Positions 21,098 through 34,324 are shown, counted from the stretch's first letter. The stretch is DNA of 64,000 bases from Lunularia cruciata (GCA_948567375.1 OX419758.1:21953001-22017000); one strand, 5' to 3'. Program-made: numbers and translations. The notes: generated from the letters alone by a model not told the origin.

Positions 21098-21436
21098 TGC
21101 CCGAATCCTTGCTCCCGCAGCAGTTTACGCAAGGATATTGGAGTGACAAGGAAAGGGTGACCCAGTCTTGTTCATCAGAGAATGTGGACATACTTACTGT
21201 TTCTGTTAAGAGAAGTTTACTATAGCTACAGTAAGTTCTCTTGTGCCCATTGTCAACTGATTCAACATCAATTGCATGAAAAGTTGTATACGGTATATAG
21301 CTCTCTGAATTCAGGATCCCTTGTATAAAGCCAATACTTTACGCCTGGGGTTATTGAAAGGAAATATCTTGTTTTGAAACTTGTCTTCTCCACTTCCGGA
21401 GGAAAGTCTGATTTCTTTTGTCTTGGTAAGGTTTCT
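21098..21436 (+). pseudogene. Heavily decayed HisB fragment
   Basis: The DNA aligns by eye to exons 2 and 3 of the 6539-8483 locus together with intron edges. GCTCCCGCAGCAGTTT matches ACTCCCGCAGCAACTT, CATCAGAGAATGTGGACATA matches CATCACACGAATGAGGACATA, CTACAGTAAGTTCTCTTGTGC matches AACAGTAAGTTCTCTTATGC, and AACTTGTCTTCTCCACTT with TTGTCTTGGTAAGG matches exon 3 and its donor. The coding frame is destroyed by indels. Retention of intron sequence means it arose by DNA duplication, not retroposition. Confidence 0.75.
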
Positions 21437-24400
21437 TTCTCACCCATTTGACCATATTTAAAACTTGAGCATATTTTAACATCACACCCTAAGTTGCTCA
21501 AAAGACTTCATCCAACTAGCTGCCATGATTTGATGATTTTGTAGATGATGGCATGCAGTTTTATATTTTGATTATGCGATATTTATTGTCCTTATTCCCT
21601 TTCCGCTTACATAATTTGTGACTGCATCATTATCTCATAAAATGGTAACCATATAGAAGTTGGAAGCAGTCAGAATGGTTTTGCTTTTCTCACCTGTTTT
21701 GGGAAAGAATGGTATGGTAAATAGATAAGTTACTACTCCTTCAAGATAACTAATAATCATTTACAGTCTCCTTTCCTACATGTTGCAACAAAGAAAAAAA
21801 TGACTAGAACTGATATTACATCCAAATTACCAAAGTAATAATCCATCCAAAGTAGTAATTTTAGCAATTTTGCTCTCTCAATATCAAATATCAAAACTCA
21901 ATCGCCTATCAATTGCTTCTAAAAACTTGGATGCTAGGCAGAATCAAAAAATAACTTGAGGTTTGGATCACGTTTTGTTAATCATTGCTTATATTTTTTT
22001 TCCGAAAAATTGAATTGATTAGAGAATCACTACAATAAGATAAGATAATATATTCTTTTAAAGATCTGAATAGGATGTCAACACCATCTAATGAACAGGT
22101 TAGCTAAGTTATAGAGCAGACTAGAGAATTTGCTAACCACCCAAACTAAGTTATCCCGTATTCAAGTGAACATTAGAGAATTCAGCTGAATAGTAGTAGT
22201 ATGAAGTTTGCTCACCATTTTAGTAAACTATGCTTAAGTTTACTAATATCAAGAAGAGAAGTTTATTTTTTGGAGAGTAGTCAACTAAGTTTTGGTCTGC
22301 TTAGTGACTTAGTAGACAATCTATTCATAATATCAAAAAACTTCTTGTTACATGATATGTTGCTTGTATGCAAAGGATTGTGTCTAGACTTTAGGTGCAT
22401 TTCAATCCTCAGATAACTATTGTCTAAGTGTAGACATAGTGTAATGATAAATCATAATAATTTGGAGATATAGCAAATTTAATCAAGGATCACATATACA
22501 AGCTTTTTAGATTTGACTTTGCATATTTATAGATAAAATTTTGTTGATGTCAACACAAAGAGGACGGCATTAAAGAGATTTCTGAACTTTATGGTCTTTA
22601 AGGGTGGACATTTCCTTATTTGGAGTGGATGTTAGCAAGTTTGTAAACACAAGTGTAAATAAAAAATGTGCCCTATTGAGAAATCTAGAAATGAAAGTGT
22701 TGGATTCTTTAAAGTCAAACAGCAATGCAATTTTTTATCTATCCATGAATAATAATTGGCTTTAAATGGACTAGTATGACAAAAAATTTAACTATGTTAT
22801 AACCAAAATTTTAACTTTGTTTCACCTAACAACTAAATTTCAGGATAAAGGTGTTGGAATATGTGGAACTGGATAGTTTCAACTATGCTCATAGGTCATT
22901 GATAGACTACAAATTGAGAAATAACTAAGACAAGATCAATTTTGTGATAAATAAGTATAATTTTGGATAATAGTTGCTCTAGGTGGATTTTTATCCATGC
23001 TACAAATCAACCTTTAAACCAGGAGGTAAACTAAACTTGATTTCATGAGAAAAATAAAGTGAAGATTGTATTGTAATGCACGTGTCTTCCACAACTACAA
23101 GCCCTTATAAAGGTTTTGTCAAGCTTATGTCAAATAGATATGGTTATAAACCTAAATTCACCAAAGTAATGCTTATGTTATAAATATGATTTTAGAATCA
23201 ATTTTTTGCAACTTTTGAAAGGAATTATGAACTTTTGAGTTGTTATTTGTTATAGTGTAGCAATAGTATTTTAGTGAAACTCTTATTCTTTCTGTCTTGA
23301 AAGTAAGATAGTGTGAGATGTGAGTCTAATACACATTGGAATTGACTTTGAACTCATTCAAAATTGACTTAATCATGTTGTACAAGATTGCAATGTCTAT
23401 AAAATCTAGTTAAAAAAAGTGGAGTAGCAAGCAACAAGGAGTGCTCGAATGGTAAAGATCCTATCTACACCATCATATAGTTGAAGGAACAATATGACAT
23501 CAACATTAAGATAGAGGTGAGTGTGACAAGTAACTAACCTACATTGGACCCGAAAACAACACGCAACTATACTCAAAGCTACATCCAACCAATGTAGATA
23601 GTACATGGAAATCAAGGTTAATTCGAATTACAAGATCAAGCACTGACAATAAAACTATCAATTGGAAGGTCATTTGTCATGGTCAATAAAGGAACACACC
23701 ATAATTCAATAAGGAGACCTCATGCTATTCATAAGGAGAGAGAAACTACGCCTCATTTGAACATAGAAATACTTGGAATTGAACCTCACCAAGATCACTT
23801 TGAATTATAAGGCATTTACTAGCTGATTTAGCTAAATAGAGGAGATTCGGAGTTGTAGTTTGCAAATTGGAGATTAACATGTGAGGCTATGATGAGATCA
23901 AAGACCCCACCAATTTCTTAAGCTGTTAGCTCTAGGAATTCCATCTCATGTGGGTACAAGATGAGTATTGAAGGAAGACTTGATTGCCATCAAGTATAAG
24001 TATTTGCCAAACTTGCTATAGGGATTTAGTATTGATAGGATGGTAGTAGTGGGAATGTATTCCCAAGGATATGCTCAACCATTGAAGGAGTTCACAAGAC
24101 ACAAGATTAACCCCTCATCATGAGACATAAAAATCAAAGGATGTAGGAGAAGGATTGTCACCAAGAAGATGCTTTAGGAATTAGCTCCCTAAGCATATTT
24201 CAAGAAGATGCCTATAATACAAAGAAGAGATATAGATCTACTAGGATTATAAAAAATCATTATAGAAGAGTATTAAAGTTTCTTCTCCTAATATTCCACC
24301 TAGATCACTTTGATTGGATAAGCAAATCACCCTGATTGGATTAGCAAGACTTGGGCAATTGTAATAATAAGTACCATTAATGATGCTGGAAATGTTAACT

Positions 24401-24556
24401 ATGCTATGTTATTACATGAGACTCTTCAAACTAGCAATTTGACTCAAGAGAGGTAAATTTGCTAAAATCTATCCCTACCTAGATCACATTCATGAAACTT
24501 ATATCAAATTTATGAAACCTATGATCTACTCACACCAAAGGAAGAGGATGAGAAGT
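21437..24556. other. AT-rich intergenic region, unassigned
   Basis: I see no domain-bearing open frame, no LTR ends and no tandem array in this stretch. Open frames at 22201-22416 and 23406-23615 look random. Confidence 0.55.
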
Positions 24557-25307
24557 TGTAATACCAAGAACTAGCCATATGATCTAGATGTGAAATTGGG
24601 TTTGGTAACATCTGGAATGATGTTATACATGATGGTCAAAATAGATCAGATAGAAGTATCACCAAAAGGGTATTTCTACTAATAGAGCAGAAAACCAAAA
24701 TAGATTTGAAAACCTTAGAACCAATAGCTAGACATATGATCTGAAGGTGAGAATTGGGTTGGTAACATCTGGAAGGATGTTACACAAGATGGACTAAATA
24801 GATCAGAAAGAGGTATCACCAAAAGTGGACTTCTACTAATAGAGTTGGAATCGAAATATGCTGGAAATCTTTGAAGGCAATTTTAGAGGCCTAAACGGAT
24901 GAATTAGGCCTCAAAAATGTGCAAATTCCCCCCAATGCAGGAAAGGCTGGCCTTCCCTTCCCCATGCTCTGTCTCGTCGAGAGCTTTCTAATGGTACCTC
25001 ACCCACATGATTTTGAGATTCCTACAAGAAGATTCCCTAAAAGATTCCTCCAGTCAAAGCTTGTTTGACCAACCAGATAGGACCAGGACCGACATGTCAC
25101 CCATCCAAGTAAGTAATCCAAGGGTGGAGCTTTCTGACATGTCACCTATCTATGTACCTAATCCTATGGTGGAGCTTCATTGGAGGAGATCCGCTTAGCC
25201 TATATAATAAAGAGAAGGTGCTCCTTTGGGGCATCGGAGTTTGAGTGTGAAAGGGTGTGTTCTCAGGGTGTGTTTCTCTTCAGGTCTCCTATCCTCGGAG
25301 TATTACA
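24557..25307 (+). repeat. Solo LTR, family S, copy 3 (best preserved)
   Basis: It starts TGTAATACC and ends GTATTACA, so its termini form an inverted 8-mer. It is flanked by a perfect 5-bp duplication GAAGT (24552-24556 and 25308-25312). Length 751 bp. It contains the tandem GACATGTCACC unit (about 25092-25180) and TATATAATAAAGAGAAGGTGC (about 25200-25220). No internal retrotransposon sequence adjoins it. Confidence 0.92.
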
Positions 25308-25312
25308 GAAGT

Positions 25313-27908
25313 GGGGCTAACAAATAGCAGTCTGAACTAATCAAACCACACGACTCCCCTCCAAAGTGGTCCTAGATCACTCTTAGTAAGGAGAAACCTA
25401 ATGAGGTGCATATTAGTGTTGTGTTGTGGTTTGCCTAGTGTCAGAATAATAATAGAATATAGATCATCTTCTATATTATATGATGTGAGTGATCTTATGG
25501 GCATATCAATAGTCATGTGAGCAATCTTTGAACATTCAAGAGATTGCTCATGTGGATTACAATCTTTTCTTTGTCCAGAGCTTTGATGGATATAAGTGGT
25601 TGAAGCTTGGCAAAAAACAAGTGTTTTAGTTTTGCAACTTTCAAGTGGAGTAAAGCGCAAAAGCTAGAGTATTCAAGAGTGGTAGTAGAGCATGAAAGCT
25701 AGAGCATCTAAGAGTGAGTTCAATCAAGAGACATTTTACACTCCTTATCTACCTCTTCTAGACCCTCTTTTCATAATGATTTAGACTATGCATTGTGATC
25801 ACATTTGGGTCTAAATGGTAGCTCATTGTTGGTCTTGCATTCATAATCTCAAGGATGAAGAACCTAGATCCTATTATTCTTACTATGCTTACTTAAAATA
25901 GATTTGGGATTTAACCATTTACATCCTTTTCTAGAAGGGCAAGGGCCAAAAATCTTACTCAAGGCCTTTAGAGTGGAGTGGGAGGTCCATGTGTCAAAAG
26001 GAAGAATTTGCAAGTGTCCAAAGTACAAAAATTGGTTCCCACCATATTAGGTCTAGTGTTTTAGCCTTCTAGGGGATTTCAAGAGGTGTTTTTGAGGAGT
26101 GAAGACCATGATTTTAGAATTGGTTTACTTGAGTGTATTTCAAAATTGATATGACCTAATTGAAGTTGGAGGACTTGAAACCAAGGTGTTTATATGGAAG
26201 TTATAAACAAGTATGGGACTTTGACCACATCTCAAGCTATGGTTTAATTAGCATGCCAAATATGATAGCAATATTTGTGGTATAATCTTGTATCTTTGTG
26301 TGAAATTTGGTTTGAAATACTCAAATAGAGAGATCAAGGTCTTGGGTCAAGTATACTTAAGTCTATAGGCTCAATACTAGCCCAATTTGGGATTTGATCC
26401 ATATTTAGGAAGTGGATTAGAAATTTGAAACCTAAGTTCACAAAGATTTAAAGAAGTGCATAACTAAATTAATTATGGTTGCCTTATGGTTTACAAGTAG
26501 TGAGATTTAATGCATCAAACTTTAATAGATTGCCCCATTGCCAACCAACATTTGAAAATTTCCCATTTGAGGTCATACTTGAGAGAGTGTGAAATTTTTA
26601 GAGTGTCCCTAATAACCCTAAGCCTAGCAAAATTTTACCAAGAACCAAGAGTTGCACCTTGATTATGGTTTCAAATTAGAGTTCTTGAGCCATAAAATTA
26701 GACTTAGTTCAATATATTATCAAGTGAGTTGTATGGGTTGAATTGAAATGAGTTATATCTCATTGGAAATATTATCTCTCATGCTATCTTGTGAGTCCTA
26801 GAATACTAGATTTGGTGCTATTATGAAAATTTTCTATTAGACCAAGCCTTGAGGTCATATCCCTACCAAAATGCCATCATAAGCCTTAGAATTACTCTAA
26901 TTTGAGTGCAAATTGAAGCAACTCTTGGATAATACAAGGATGTTTTGAGGCACTTATATACCAAATCATGGAGATTTTGGTCAATTTGCATGTATTTTAT
27001 TTTATTCATGCTTTGCATGCATGATTATAGACCAAATCGGTTCATTGATGTGTTTGCATTGCACTTAGGTTTCATTTCTTTATGTGTGTTGTGTATTTTT
27101 CCTTGGTGATGTTAGAAGTGATGACTAGAAAACCAAGAGTGCATGTTTGTGATGATAACTTAGGTTGCTCTTTCCCCAACCAATAGAAGAAAGTTTGGAA
27201 ATGGATGTAGAGGTTCTTGACGGTTGGATTACAAGTTGGAACAACCACCTATGATAGATTAAACTACAACCTCTTGCCTAAGACTCCATAACTAGACACT
27301 TGGTGTGTTCCCAAGGAGAACAAGGCAAAATAGGACATTATACCAAGTTTGAACCTCAACCAAACTTGAACTATAATCTCTCTCATGGATTTGCATTAAG
27401 TTTTATCTACAATAAATTGATTAGAAGATGGAAGAGATGAGGAGGAGAAACTCAATAGTATTGTTAATGCCTCTTAATGTACACAATATTTTGATGAATT
27501 TCATAGACCCAAGCCCATTCAAATTTTTTATGATTTCTAGTTTATCATAGCAAGTAGACAATTATGATCATGAGGATGTTGAGTGTGCTATGCATGAACT
27601 TGAGGAACTAGCATAGTACTAAGGATTTTGGAATTTTGGAAATTTTATTTCTTTTTCCCTACTTTGCATAGTTAAGGAGGGAGATTTCAATGTTTTTGAG
27701 AAGAATTCCAATATTTGGGAGTTCCTTTGAGTTTATCTTTGTATGTGGAAAGAAGTGCAAAGTCCAAAGAGTAAAGTATTAAAACCCCAAAGAGCGGTTA
27801 GTAATGAGTACAAAGAGTACTTGACCAAATATTGGGCCAAAGACCATATGTAAATTCAAATTCTACCACTAGCTACATAAATAATCCCCACCTAAGAATC
27901 ATTTGCAC
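25313..27908. other. Intergenic region, unassigned
   Basis: Long low-GC DNA with no recognisable coding domain. It may be decayed transposon sequence, but no family-specific motif could be read. Confidence 0.5.
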
Positions 27909-28748
27909 CTAACACTTTCCAAAGGACTTTGTACTCCATATGTTATTGGTGGCCATGTTGAATGTGGCAACGTGTAAGGATATAATCAACTTCATACTAC
28001 ACATGATTGTTGATAGGGATGGGGGGAGAAGGGGATTGGACATAGGAGGAAAGGAAGATGGATTAGAAACAAAGGGTTTCAACTTGGAAATATGAAAGAC
28101 AAAGTGGATTTGCATATGACAAGGTAAGGAAAGTTGATAAGCAATAGGAGAAATGATTTGAGTGACATCAAATGGACCTATCCAATTAGGAGCAAGTTTA
28201 CAAACTTGGGTATCAATTGGAAGGATTAGCTTACTAGAAGAAAGCATGATCTTATTGCCAAGTTGAAAGGTAAGATCACAATGATGTTGCTCTACATATT
28301 GTTTTGATGATTTTTAGCAATACGGAGATGAGACTTGGTTTGTTATAGAGATTAGGATTTGTGGTCAAGAAGGTGGAAATATGAAGGAAATGAGATGGAG
28401 GAGGAGCAAGGAGGTTACCATAAGCAAGTGAAAACTCCAGACATTCATCCCAATTGGTGAAAGTTGACAAATAAATGAAGCATATCCTCCAAGGTGCAAT
28501 TTACACATTTGGTTTTTCCATCAATTTGAGGATGATAGGCCATGGACAAAGCAAGCTTGGGGCAAAGTAGTAAGAGAAGTGCTTACTAAAATTTGCTAGT
28601 GAATCCAAGATCACATTTGAGATGAGTATGTGAGGTATCCTATGATGCTTGAAGACATTGTCAAAGTATATCTGGGCTAATATTGGAGCATCTTTCAAAG
28701 TTTGATGCCAAATGGATTTGCTTACTAAGCTTATCAACAAAGACCATG
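27909..28748 (-). mobile_element. Chromovirus element 2, 3' part (integrase)
   Basis: The minus strand encodes the integrase C-terminal part (DTQVCKLAPNWIGPFDVTQI, then LPCHMQIHFVFHISKLKPF) and core fragments toward 28740, with many stops. It is the left half of an element split by element 1 and continues at 34325. It breaks off around 27900 within the chromodomain region, so its 3' LTR is missing. Confidence 0.8.
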
Positions 28749-29161
28749 TGTAACAATATGGAGTTTAGTGATGAAGTTAGTAGGGCTAATGAAGTAGCAA
28801 ATAAGACAAATTAGCCTAGAATATTCTAGAAGTATCTAGGAAGCTTCTTGGGAAGCTTCCTGACTAGCTTAGCTTGCACCTTAGGTAAATAGCTTCTAGA
28901 AAGAAGTTGCTTAACGTTCCAACAAGCTTAGCTTGCATGCCAAGTAAGTGACTTCTAGAAGGAAGCTTCTTGAGAAGCTTCCCAATTAACTTGGCTTGCA
29001 CTCCAAGAAAGTGGCTCAAGGAAGCTTCTCAACATCCTTGTATGATCCTTATAAATATAGGAGCTGAAGCTCATGCTAAGCATTTAGAGTTTTCTCTCAT
29101 TCAAGTGTCCCAATGTGAGCTTCCATTCTCCTATTTCTCTCCTCGGTCTTGATCTTTTACA
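28749..29161 (+). repeat. 5' LTR of element 1
   Basis: TGTAACAATATGG...GATCTTTTACA. It contains several GAAGCTTC palindromes and a TATAAATATAGG TATA-like segment near 29050. Confidence 0.92.
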
Positions 29162-29162
29162 T

Positions 29163-29174
29163 TGGTATCAAAAC
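29163..29174 (+). promoter_or_regulatory. Primer-binding site, element 1
   Basis: TGGTATCAAAAC directly follows the LTR. The better-preserved version in element 3b is TGGTATCAGAGC, complementary to the 3' end of initiator methionine tRNA. Confidence 0.8.
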
Positions 29175-29433
29175 AAGAATAGGATGGATAGAATTTATGG
29201 ACCACCAAATCCACTTCCGCCAAACCATTGGAATTTTCATGCATAGATATTACCCAAGCATCAATTTCACACAATTCATCACCCCGCACTTTGGGTAGGA
29301 TTTTCTACATACTATCACCTTGTCTGAGGAACCCTTGATACTTCCAATTGTAACTTCTGGAGAACGGTGGATGTGTTGCATCTATATGTTAATCAATTAG
29401 ATAAATTAGGAGTAGTGGGATAGAGTAGTAGTT

Positions 29434-30290
29434 ATGGCGGCAATACCGTACGTTATCCTTGTGATGTAGCAACAAATCAAACACCTTACTCGATTGTTGG
29501 ATGAATGAGACCATTAACAACAAGAACATATAGAGAGAGCACCAGTTTGAGATGGAGAAGATCACATCTGATTTCCAAAACCCAAGGTGTTTGAAGGCAA
29601 GAATCTTCTGGACACAATGGAGAATTTCATGTTTAATTGCAAATGTTACTTTGAAGCCACCAATCTTCAAGATGAATGGAAATAGATTCTCTTGGCTTCT
29701 AGCCAATTGGATAGTGTGGCAAAACTTTAGTGGCAATTCTAAGTGGAGCAAGCTGAACGATAGATTGTTGCACCAATTTTGACATGGGTAAAATTCAAGG
29801 ATGCAATACTTGGTTGATTTCAAACTATAAATACCACCTGATCCGCAGAAGATAAATTGGCAAAGTTGAAGCAGATTGGCTCTATAAGGAACTACATCAC
29901 ACAATTCTAGAGTATCATCATGAAAATTCCAAATATACAAGAAGGTGAAGTTTTGGATCAATTTGTGTGGGGATTGAGTCATGAACCAAATTGGAGGTAA
30001 CCATGCGGGAACCACAAAACATAGAAGAAGCCATGCAATTGGCTAAGCACTTTGATTCCTTGGTTGCAACAACTTGGTCTTGACCTTGACCTATACAAAG
30101 CCTACCAATAAACTACGCATGGGTGGAGGAACCGACACCAAAGGAGATTGATGCTATCCAACAGAGACCACTTGGTACAACAAATAGAGAAAGATTGTGA
30201 CAAAATAAAGAGAGTTTTTATTGTTGAATGTCCACTTAGGAATGGGCGACCTCAACAAGTCACCCATATGGAGTTTGTGGAATAGAATGA
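29434..30290 (+). pseudogene. gag of element 1
   Basis: It starts ATGGCGGCAATACCG and matches gag of element 3b across its length, with numerous stops (for example TAG codons replacing CAG/TGG). The CCHC knuckle region near 30205-30235 has lost its cysteines. Confidence 0.8.
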
Positions 30291-30319
30291 TTAGGGAAAT
30301 GAGGAATCCTAATAGGAGA

Positions 30320-30740
30320 TTTTGAGCCGCCTATTGGGAGCTTGATTAGTTCCAATAGGATTGAAGGCTTGACCTATGCAATTTTGCTTCACTTGCAAAA
30401 TAAGATATCTAATTGGGGTTGTAGGATTTTGGTTGATTCTAGAATAAGAGAATTGCATGTCTTTGCAAGTAGCAAAGAAATTGTGTATTCCTATCAAGCC
30501 AATGATTGGAAGTATATTGATGATGGTGGATAGTAGAAAGGGTTTTGCATTCCGTACCTCACATCTTGTTACTTTTAAGATTGGGAAGTAGTATTTGGAG
30601 TGTATGAGGTTTGTAATGGCACCTCTACACTATGATGCCATTCTAGGACTACCTTGGCTTGAACATCATAAGGTTCAATTTGATTGGACCCGACAACAAA
30701 TTCAAGTACAACACCAAGGTAAGAATTTCTAATTAGGTTG
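30320..30740 (+). pseudogene. Aspartic protease of element 1
   Basis: RILVDSR replaces the catalytic DSG motif, so Gly is lost. It is followed by sequence matching LPWLEHHKVQFDW. Confidence 0.75.
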
Positions 30741-31044
30741 TCTGGCACCTCAGAGTAAGACACCTAAGAATAATCAGTCCCCAAGATGGGAAGTTTGTCG
30801 AGAAGGTAGCCATAGAGCATGCCTTGAAGGAAGAGGAGCCCCAAGATGGGAAGTTTACCAAGAAGGCAACCATAGAGTAAGCTTTGAAGAGAGATGAATC
30901 CCTAGATGGGAAGTTTGTTAGTGAAGCAGCCATATAGCAAGCTTTGGAGGAAGATAAGTCTATTTTTGCGGTGTAGATCAAGCCAATTGCACAAGGACAA
31001 TCTGAGGAGAGCTAAGAGCCTCATCAGGCAAGGGTTGATCAGAT

Positions 31045-32400
31045 AGCTCAGGAGTTGTAGATGTATTTCCGGATGATTTGCCAAAGGGATTACCCTACTA
31101 TTGTGGTATGCCCTTCAAAATTGAGTTATTACCAAGGAGTACTCTAGTGAGTAGACCAATCTATAGGCTCTCACCAAAGGAGTTGGAGGAGTTGCGAACA
31201 ACAATTATGGAGTTGTTGGAGAAGGACTTCATACAACATAATACCTCTCCTTGGGAAGTGTTGATAGTATTCATTCCAAAGAAGGATGGAAGACTTCATT
31301 TTTATATTCATTAAGCATGGGCTCAATAAGCAAACAATGAAGAATGCATATCCCTTGCCTCGGATTGATGAATTGCTTGATCAATTGAGTGGAGCACAAT
31401 ACTTTTCCAAGTTGGATCTTCATAGTGGCTATTGGCAAATCCCCATTGATAGGGAAGATGTGAAAAAGATTGCCTTTCATACAAGGTATGGGCATTTTGA
31501 GTGGAGAGTTCTACCTTTTGGGCTCACTAATGCTCCAACAATCTTCATGGATCAGATGCATTGGATGTTGGATGGACTATTGGATTGGTACGTGATGGTG
31601 TTCTTGGATGATATCTTAATCTATAGCAAGACAGAGGTAGAACACGTGAATCACGTGTGAGAAGTCCTTAGACGACTACAACAATGGAAATTTTATTGCA
31701 AGAAGTCAAAGTGTGCTTTTTGGCAAAAAGAAATTACCTTTTTGGGTCACAAGATCTCATAAGAGGAGATCAAGATGGAATAGGAGAAAATCAAGTCCAT
31801 CACTGATTGGTCTACTCCAAAGGATGCCATAGAAGTACGGGCATTTAATGGATTGGCCAATTTTTACCAATGGTTCATTCATTATTATGCTCATGTGGCT
31901 GCACCATTGATTGACCTCTTGGGGAAGAACTTGAGCTTCCAATGGACCACCAAGCACAAAGAATTATTCCAAAGTTGAAACATGTGGTGTCTTCAAGACC
32001 CACACTTCAACCATATAATCCTCAATTACCTTGTGTGGTTGATTTTGATGCTTCTAACTTTGCAATTGGAGCCATGTTGCAACAAGAATTCCCATATGGA
32101 CTACATCCCATTGCCTTTGTGTCTTGCCGACTAAATACGGCTGAAAGAAATTACTCTGCTTGAGACCAAGAACAACTTGCAATGGTATATGCCACCAAGG
32201 TATGGAGGCATTATCTCTTTGGGAAACGAGTGATCATGCAAATTGATCACAAACTATTGTCATAGACTTTGCACTTGGAACACATGAAGAGTTGACATCA
32301 TCAATAGGAGGAAAAACTCCAATTTTTTGACATCAAACTTGAGTACAAACCTGGGTGGTTCCATGTCATCCTTGATGCTCTATCACGACCACCTGCTTTG
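31045..32400 (+). pseudogene. Reverse transcriptase and RNase H of element 1
   Basis: RT blocks are clear: [16 protein letters not shown], then [33 protein letters not shown] and the catalytic [10 protein letters not shown]. The RNase H region has [14 protein letters not shown] and [19 protein letters not shown]. Stops at about 31313, 31659, 31759 and 32161 break the frame. Confidence 0.88.
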
Positions 32401-32539
32401 AAGTCTCTTCCTCTCATCACAACATTAATTACAATAGTGTCAATTGACTCCAAGTTCCAAAATGAGTTTTTGTCAACTCTACAACAACAAGATCCCTTCT
32501 TCCAAATGGTACATGGTTGTCTTACAACATGCGATAAGG

Positions 32540-33610
32540 AGTACAACACCTTCTCCTTCAAGGAAGGCCTTCTATTCCATGCGGACCGGATCTATGTTCC
32601 AGCCAAAGGTGATCATTGACTTGTATGCCTTCAAGAAGCCAATGATTTACCAATAGTTGGGCACATGGGTGTGGACAAGACCTTAGGTACCCTCCAACGC
32701 CAATGGCGATGGCCCAACATGACACGAGATGTTCAAGATTTTGTCTGATTTTGTGAGAGCTACCAACATAACAAGGCTAGCAACCAAAAGTTTAGTGGAC
32801 TCCTTCAACCACTCCTTATTTCATCCACTCAATCCACTTGATGGGAACATGTGAGCTTAGATCTCATCACATCCTTGCCATAGACAAAGCAAGGACTCAC
32901 AACAATTGTGGTGTTTATGGATAAGCTCAGGAAGCAAATCTACTTGGTACCAACCTTTGATACCGTCGATGATCCAACCTTAGCGCAAATCTACTTTGAC
33001 AATGTCTTCAAGCATCATGGGAAGCCATGTGTACTCATCTTTGACCATGATCCTTGATTCACCAAGAAGTTTTGGCAAGCACTCTTCCAAATACTCGATA
33101 CCAAGCTTGCTTTGTCCATGGCCTATCATCCTCAAACTGATGGACAAACCAAATGTGCAAATCATACATTGGAGGATATGTTGAGTGCTTTTGTCAATGT
33201 CCACCATACCAATTGGGATGAATATCTTGTTGCAAAATTTGCCTACGATAATTCCAAACAGGCAAGCACCGGATTTTCTCCCTTCTTTCTCAAATTTGGC
33301 CAAGATTTGCTTGTTCCAGATTCTCTTCTTACTCTTCATCCATCTCAGGTCTCTTATACTTCAACCTTCTTGGCCACCATATCCCAATCTCTCCAACAAG
33401 CCAAATCTCACCTCCTTGTTGCTCAGAATCATCAAAAACAATATGAGGACCACCATCGTCATGATCTCATCTTTGAAGTCGATGATAAAGTCATGCTATC
33501 CTCTAGTAACCTACCCCTCTCACTTGATACCCAAGTTTATAAACTTGCCCATAATTGGATAGGACTCTTTGAGGTCACCCAAATCATCTCTCTTGTTGCT
33601 TATTGATTTG
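32540..33610 (+). pseudogene. Integrase of element 1
   Basis: It carries the zinc-binding region before GHMGVDKTLGTLQRQW, core remnants around 32900-33120, AYHPQTDGQTKCANHTLEDM, and the C-terminal KLAHNWIGLFEVTQII. Several stops are present. Confidence 0.85.
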
Positions 33611-33794
33611 CCTTACCTTGGCATATGTGCATCCACCTTGTCTTTCACATTTCCAAGTTGAAACCCTTTGTACCTAACTCATCTTCTTTTTCCTGTTTTG
33701 TCCAACCTCCTCCTCCTCCTCCTATCCCTATCAATGATCATGAGGAGTATGAAGTTGATTGCATCCTTGTACATCACCACACTCAATGAGAATG

Positions 33795-33925
33795 CCAACA
33801 ACATATGGAGTACAAGTTCCTTTGGAAAGGGTATCCCCTTCATGATGCCACATGGGAACCTCTTCCTCACCTCCAAAATGCACAGGAGTTTGAAGCTTTA
33901 ATGGCAACGAGGACGTCACCAACTA
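33795..33925 (+). CDS. Chromodomain of element 1
   Basis: EYKFLWKGYPLHDATWEPLP and HLQNAQEFEAL match the core of chromovirus chromodomains, which direct integration toward marked chromatin. This short section stays open although the rest of pol is broken. Confidence 0.85.
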
Positions 33926-33939
33926 GTGGTGGGAGAATA

Positions 33940-34319
33940 TGTAACAATATGGAGTTTAGCAACAAAGTTAGTAAGGCTAACAAAGTAGCAAATAAGACAA
34001 ATTAGCCTAGAATATTGTAGAAGTATCTAGGAAGCTTCTTGGGAAGCTTCTTGGGAAGCTTCTTGGCTAGCTTAGCTTGCACCTTAGGTAAATAACTTCT
34101 AGAAAGAAGCTTCTAAAAGGTTCCAACTAGCTTAGCTTGCACGCCAAGTAAGTGACTTCTAGAAGGAAGCTTCTTGAGAAGCTTCTCAAGAGCCTTGTAT
34201 GATCCCTTTAAATATAGGAGATGAAGCTCATGCTAGGCATTCAAAGTTTTTTCCTCATTCAAGTGCTCCAATGTGAGCTTCCATTCTCTTATTTCTCTCC
34301 TTGATCTTAGTCTTTTACA
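33940..34319 (+). repeat. 3' LTR of element 1
   Basis: TGTAACAATATGG...AGTCTTTTACA, preceded by the purine-rich GGTGGGAGAATA. It is 380 bp, shorter than the 5' LTR through loss of part of the GAAGCTTC-rich region. Confidence 0.9.
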
Positions 34320-34324
34320 CCATG

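Larger units (their letters stand above)
28749..34319 (+). mobile_element. Chromovirus element 1, complete but inactive Ty3/gypsy
   Basis: Both LTRs are present (28749-29161 and 33940-34319), with a perfect 5-bp target duplication CCATG (28744-28748 and 34320-34324). Order: 5' LTR, initiator-Met primer-binding site, gag, protease, reverse transcriptase, RNase H, integrase, chromodomain, purine-rich tract, 3' LTR. Position of pol and the chromodomain after integrase identify it as a chromovirus. All coding parts have stops or frameshifts. It lies inside element 2, which has the opposite orientation. Confidence 0.93.

Noticed and set aside
29389-30015. Minus-strand 208-codon frame
   Set aside because: It is antisense to gag of element 1 and is mirrored by 47472-47924 antisense to gag of element 3b; the sense strand has gag motifs and CCHC.
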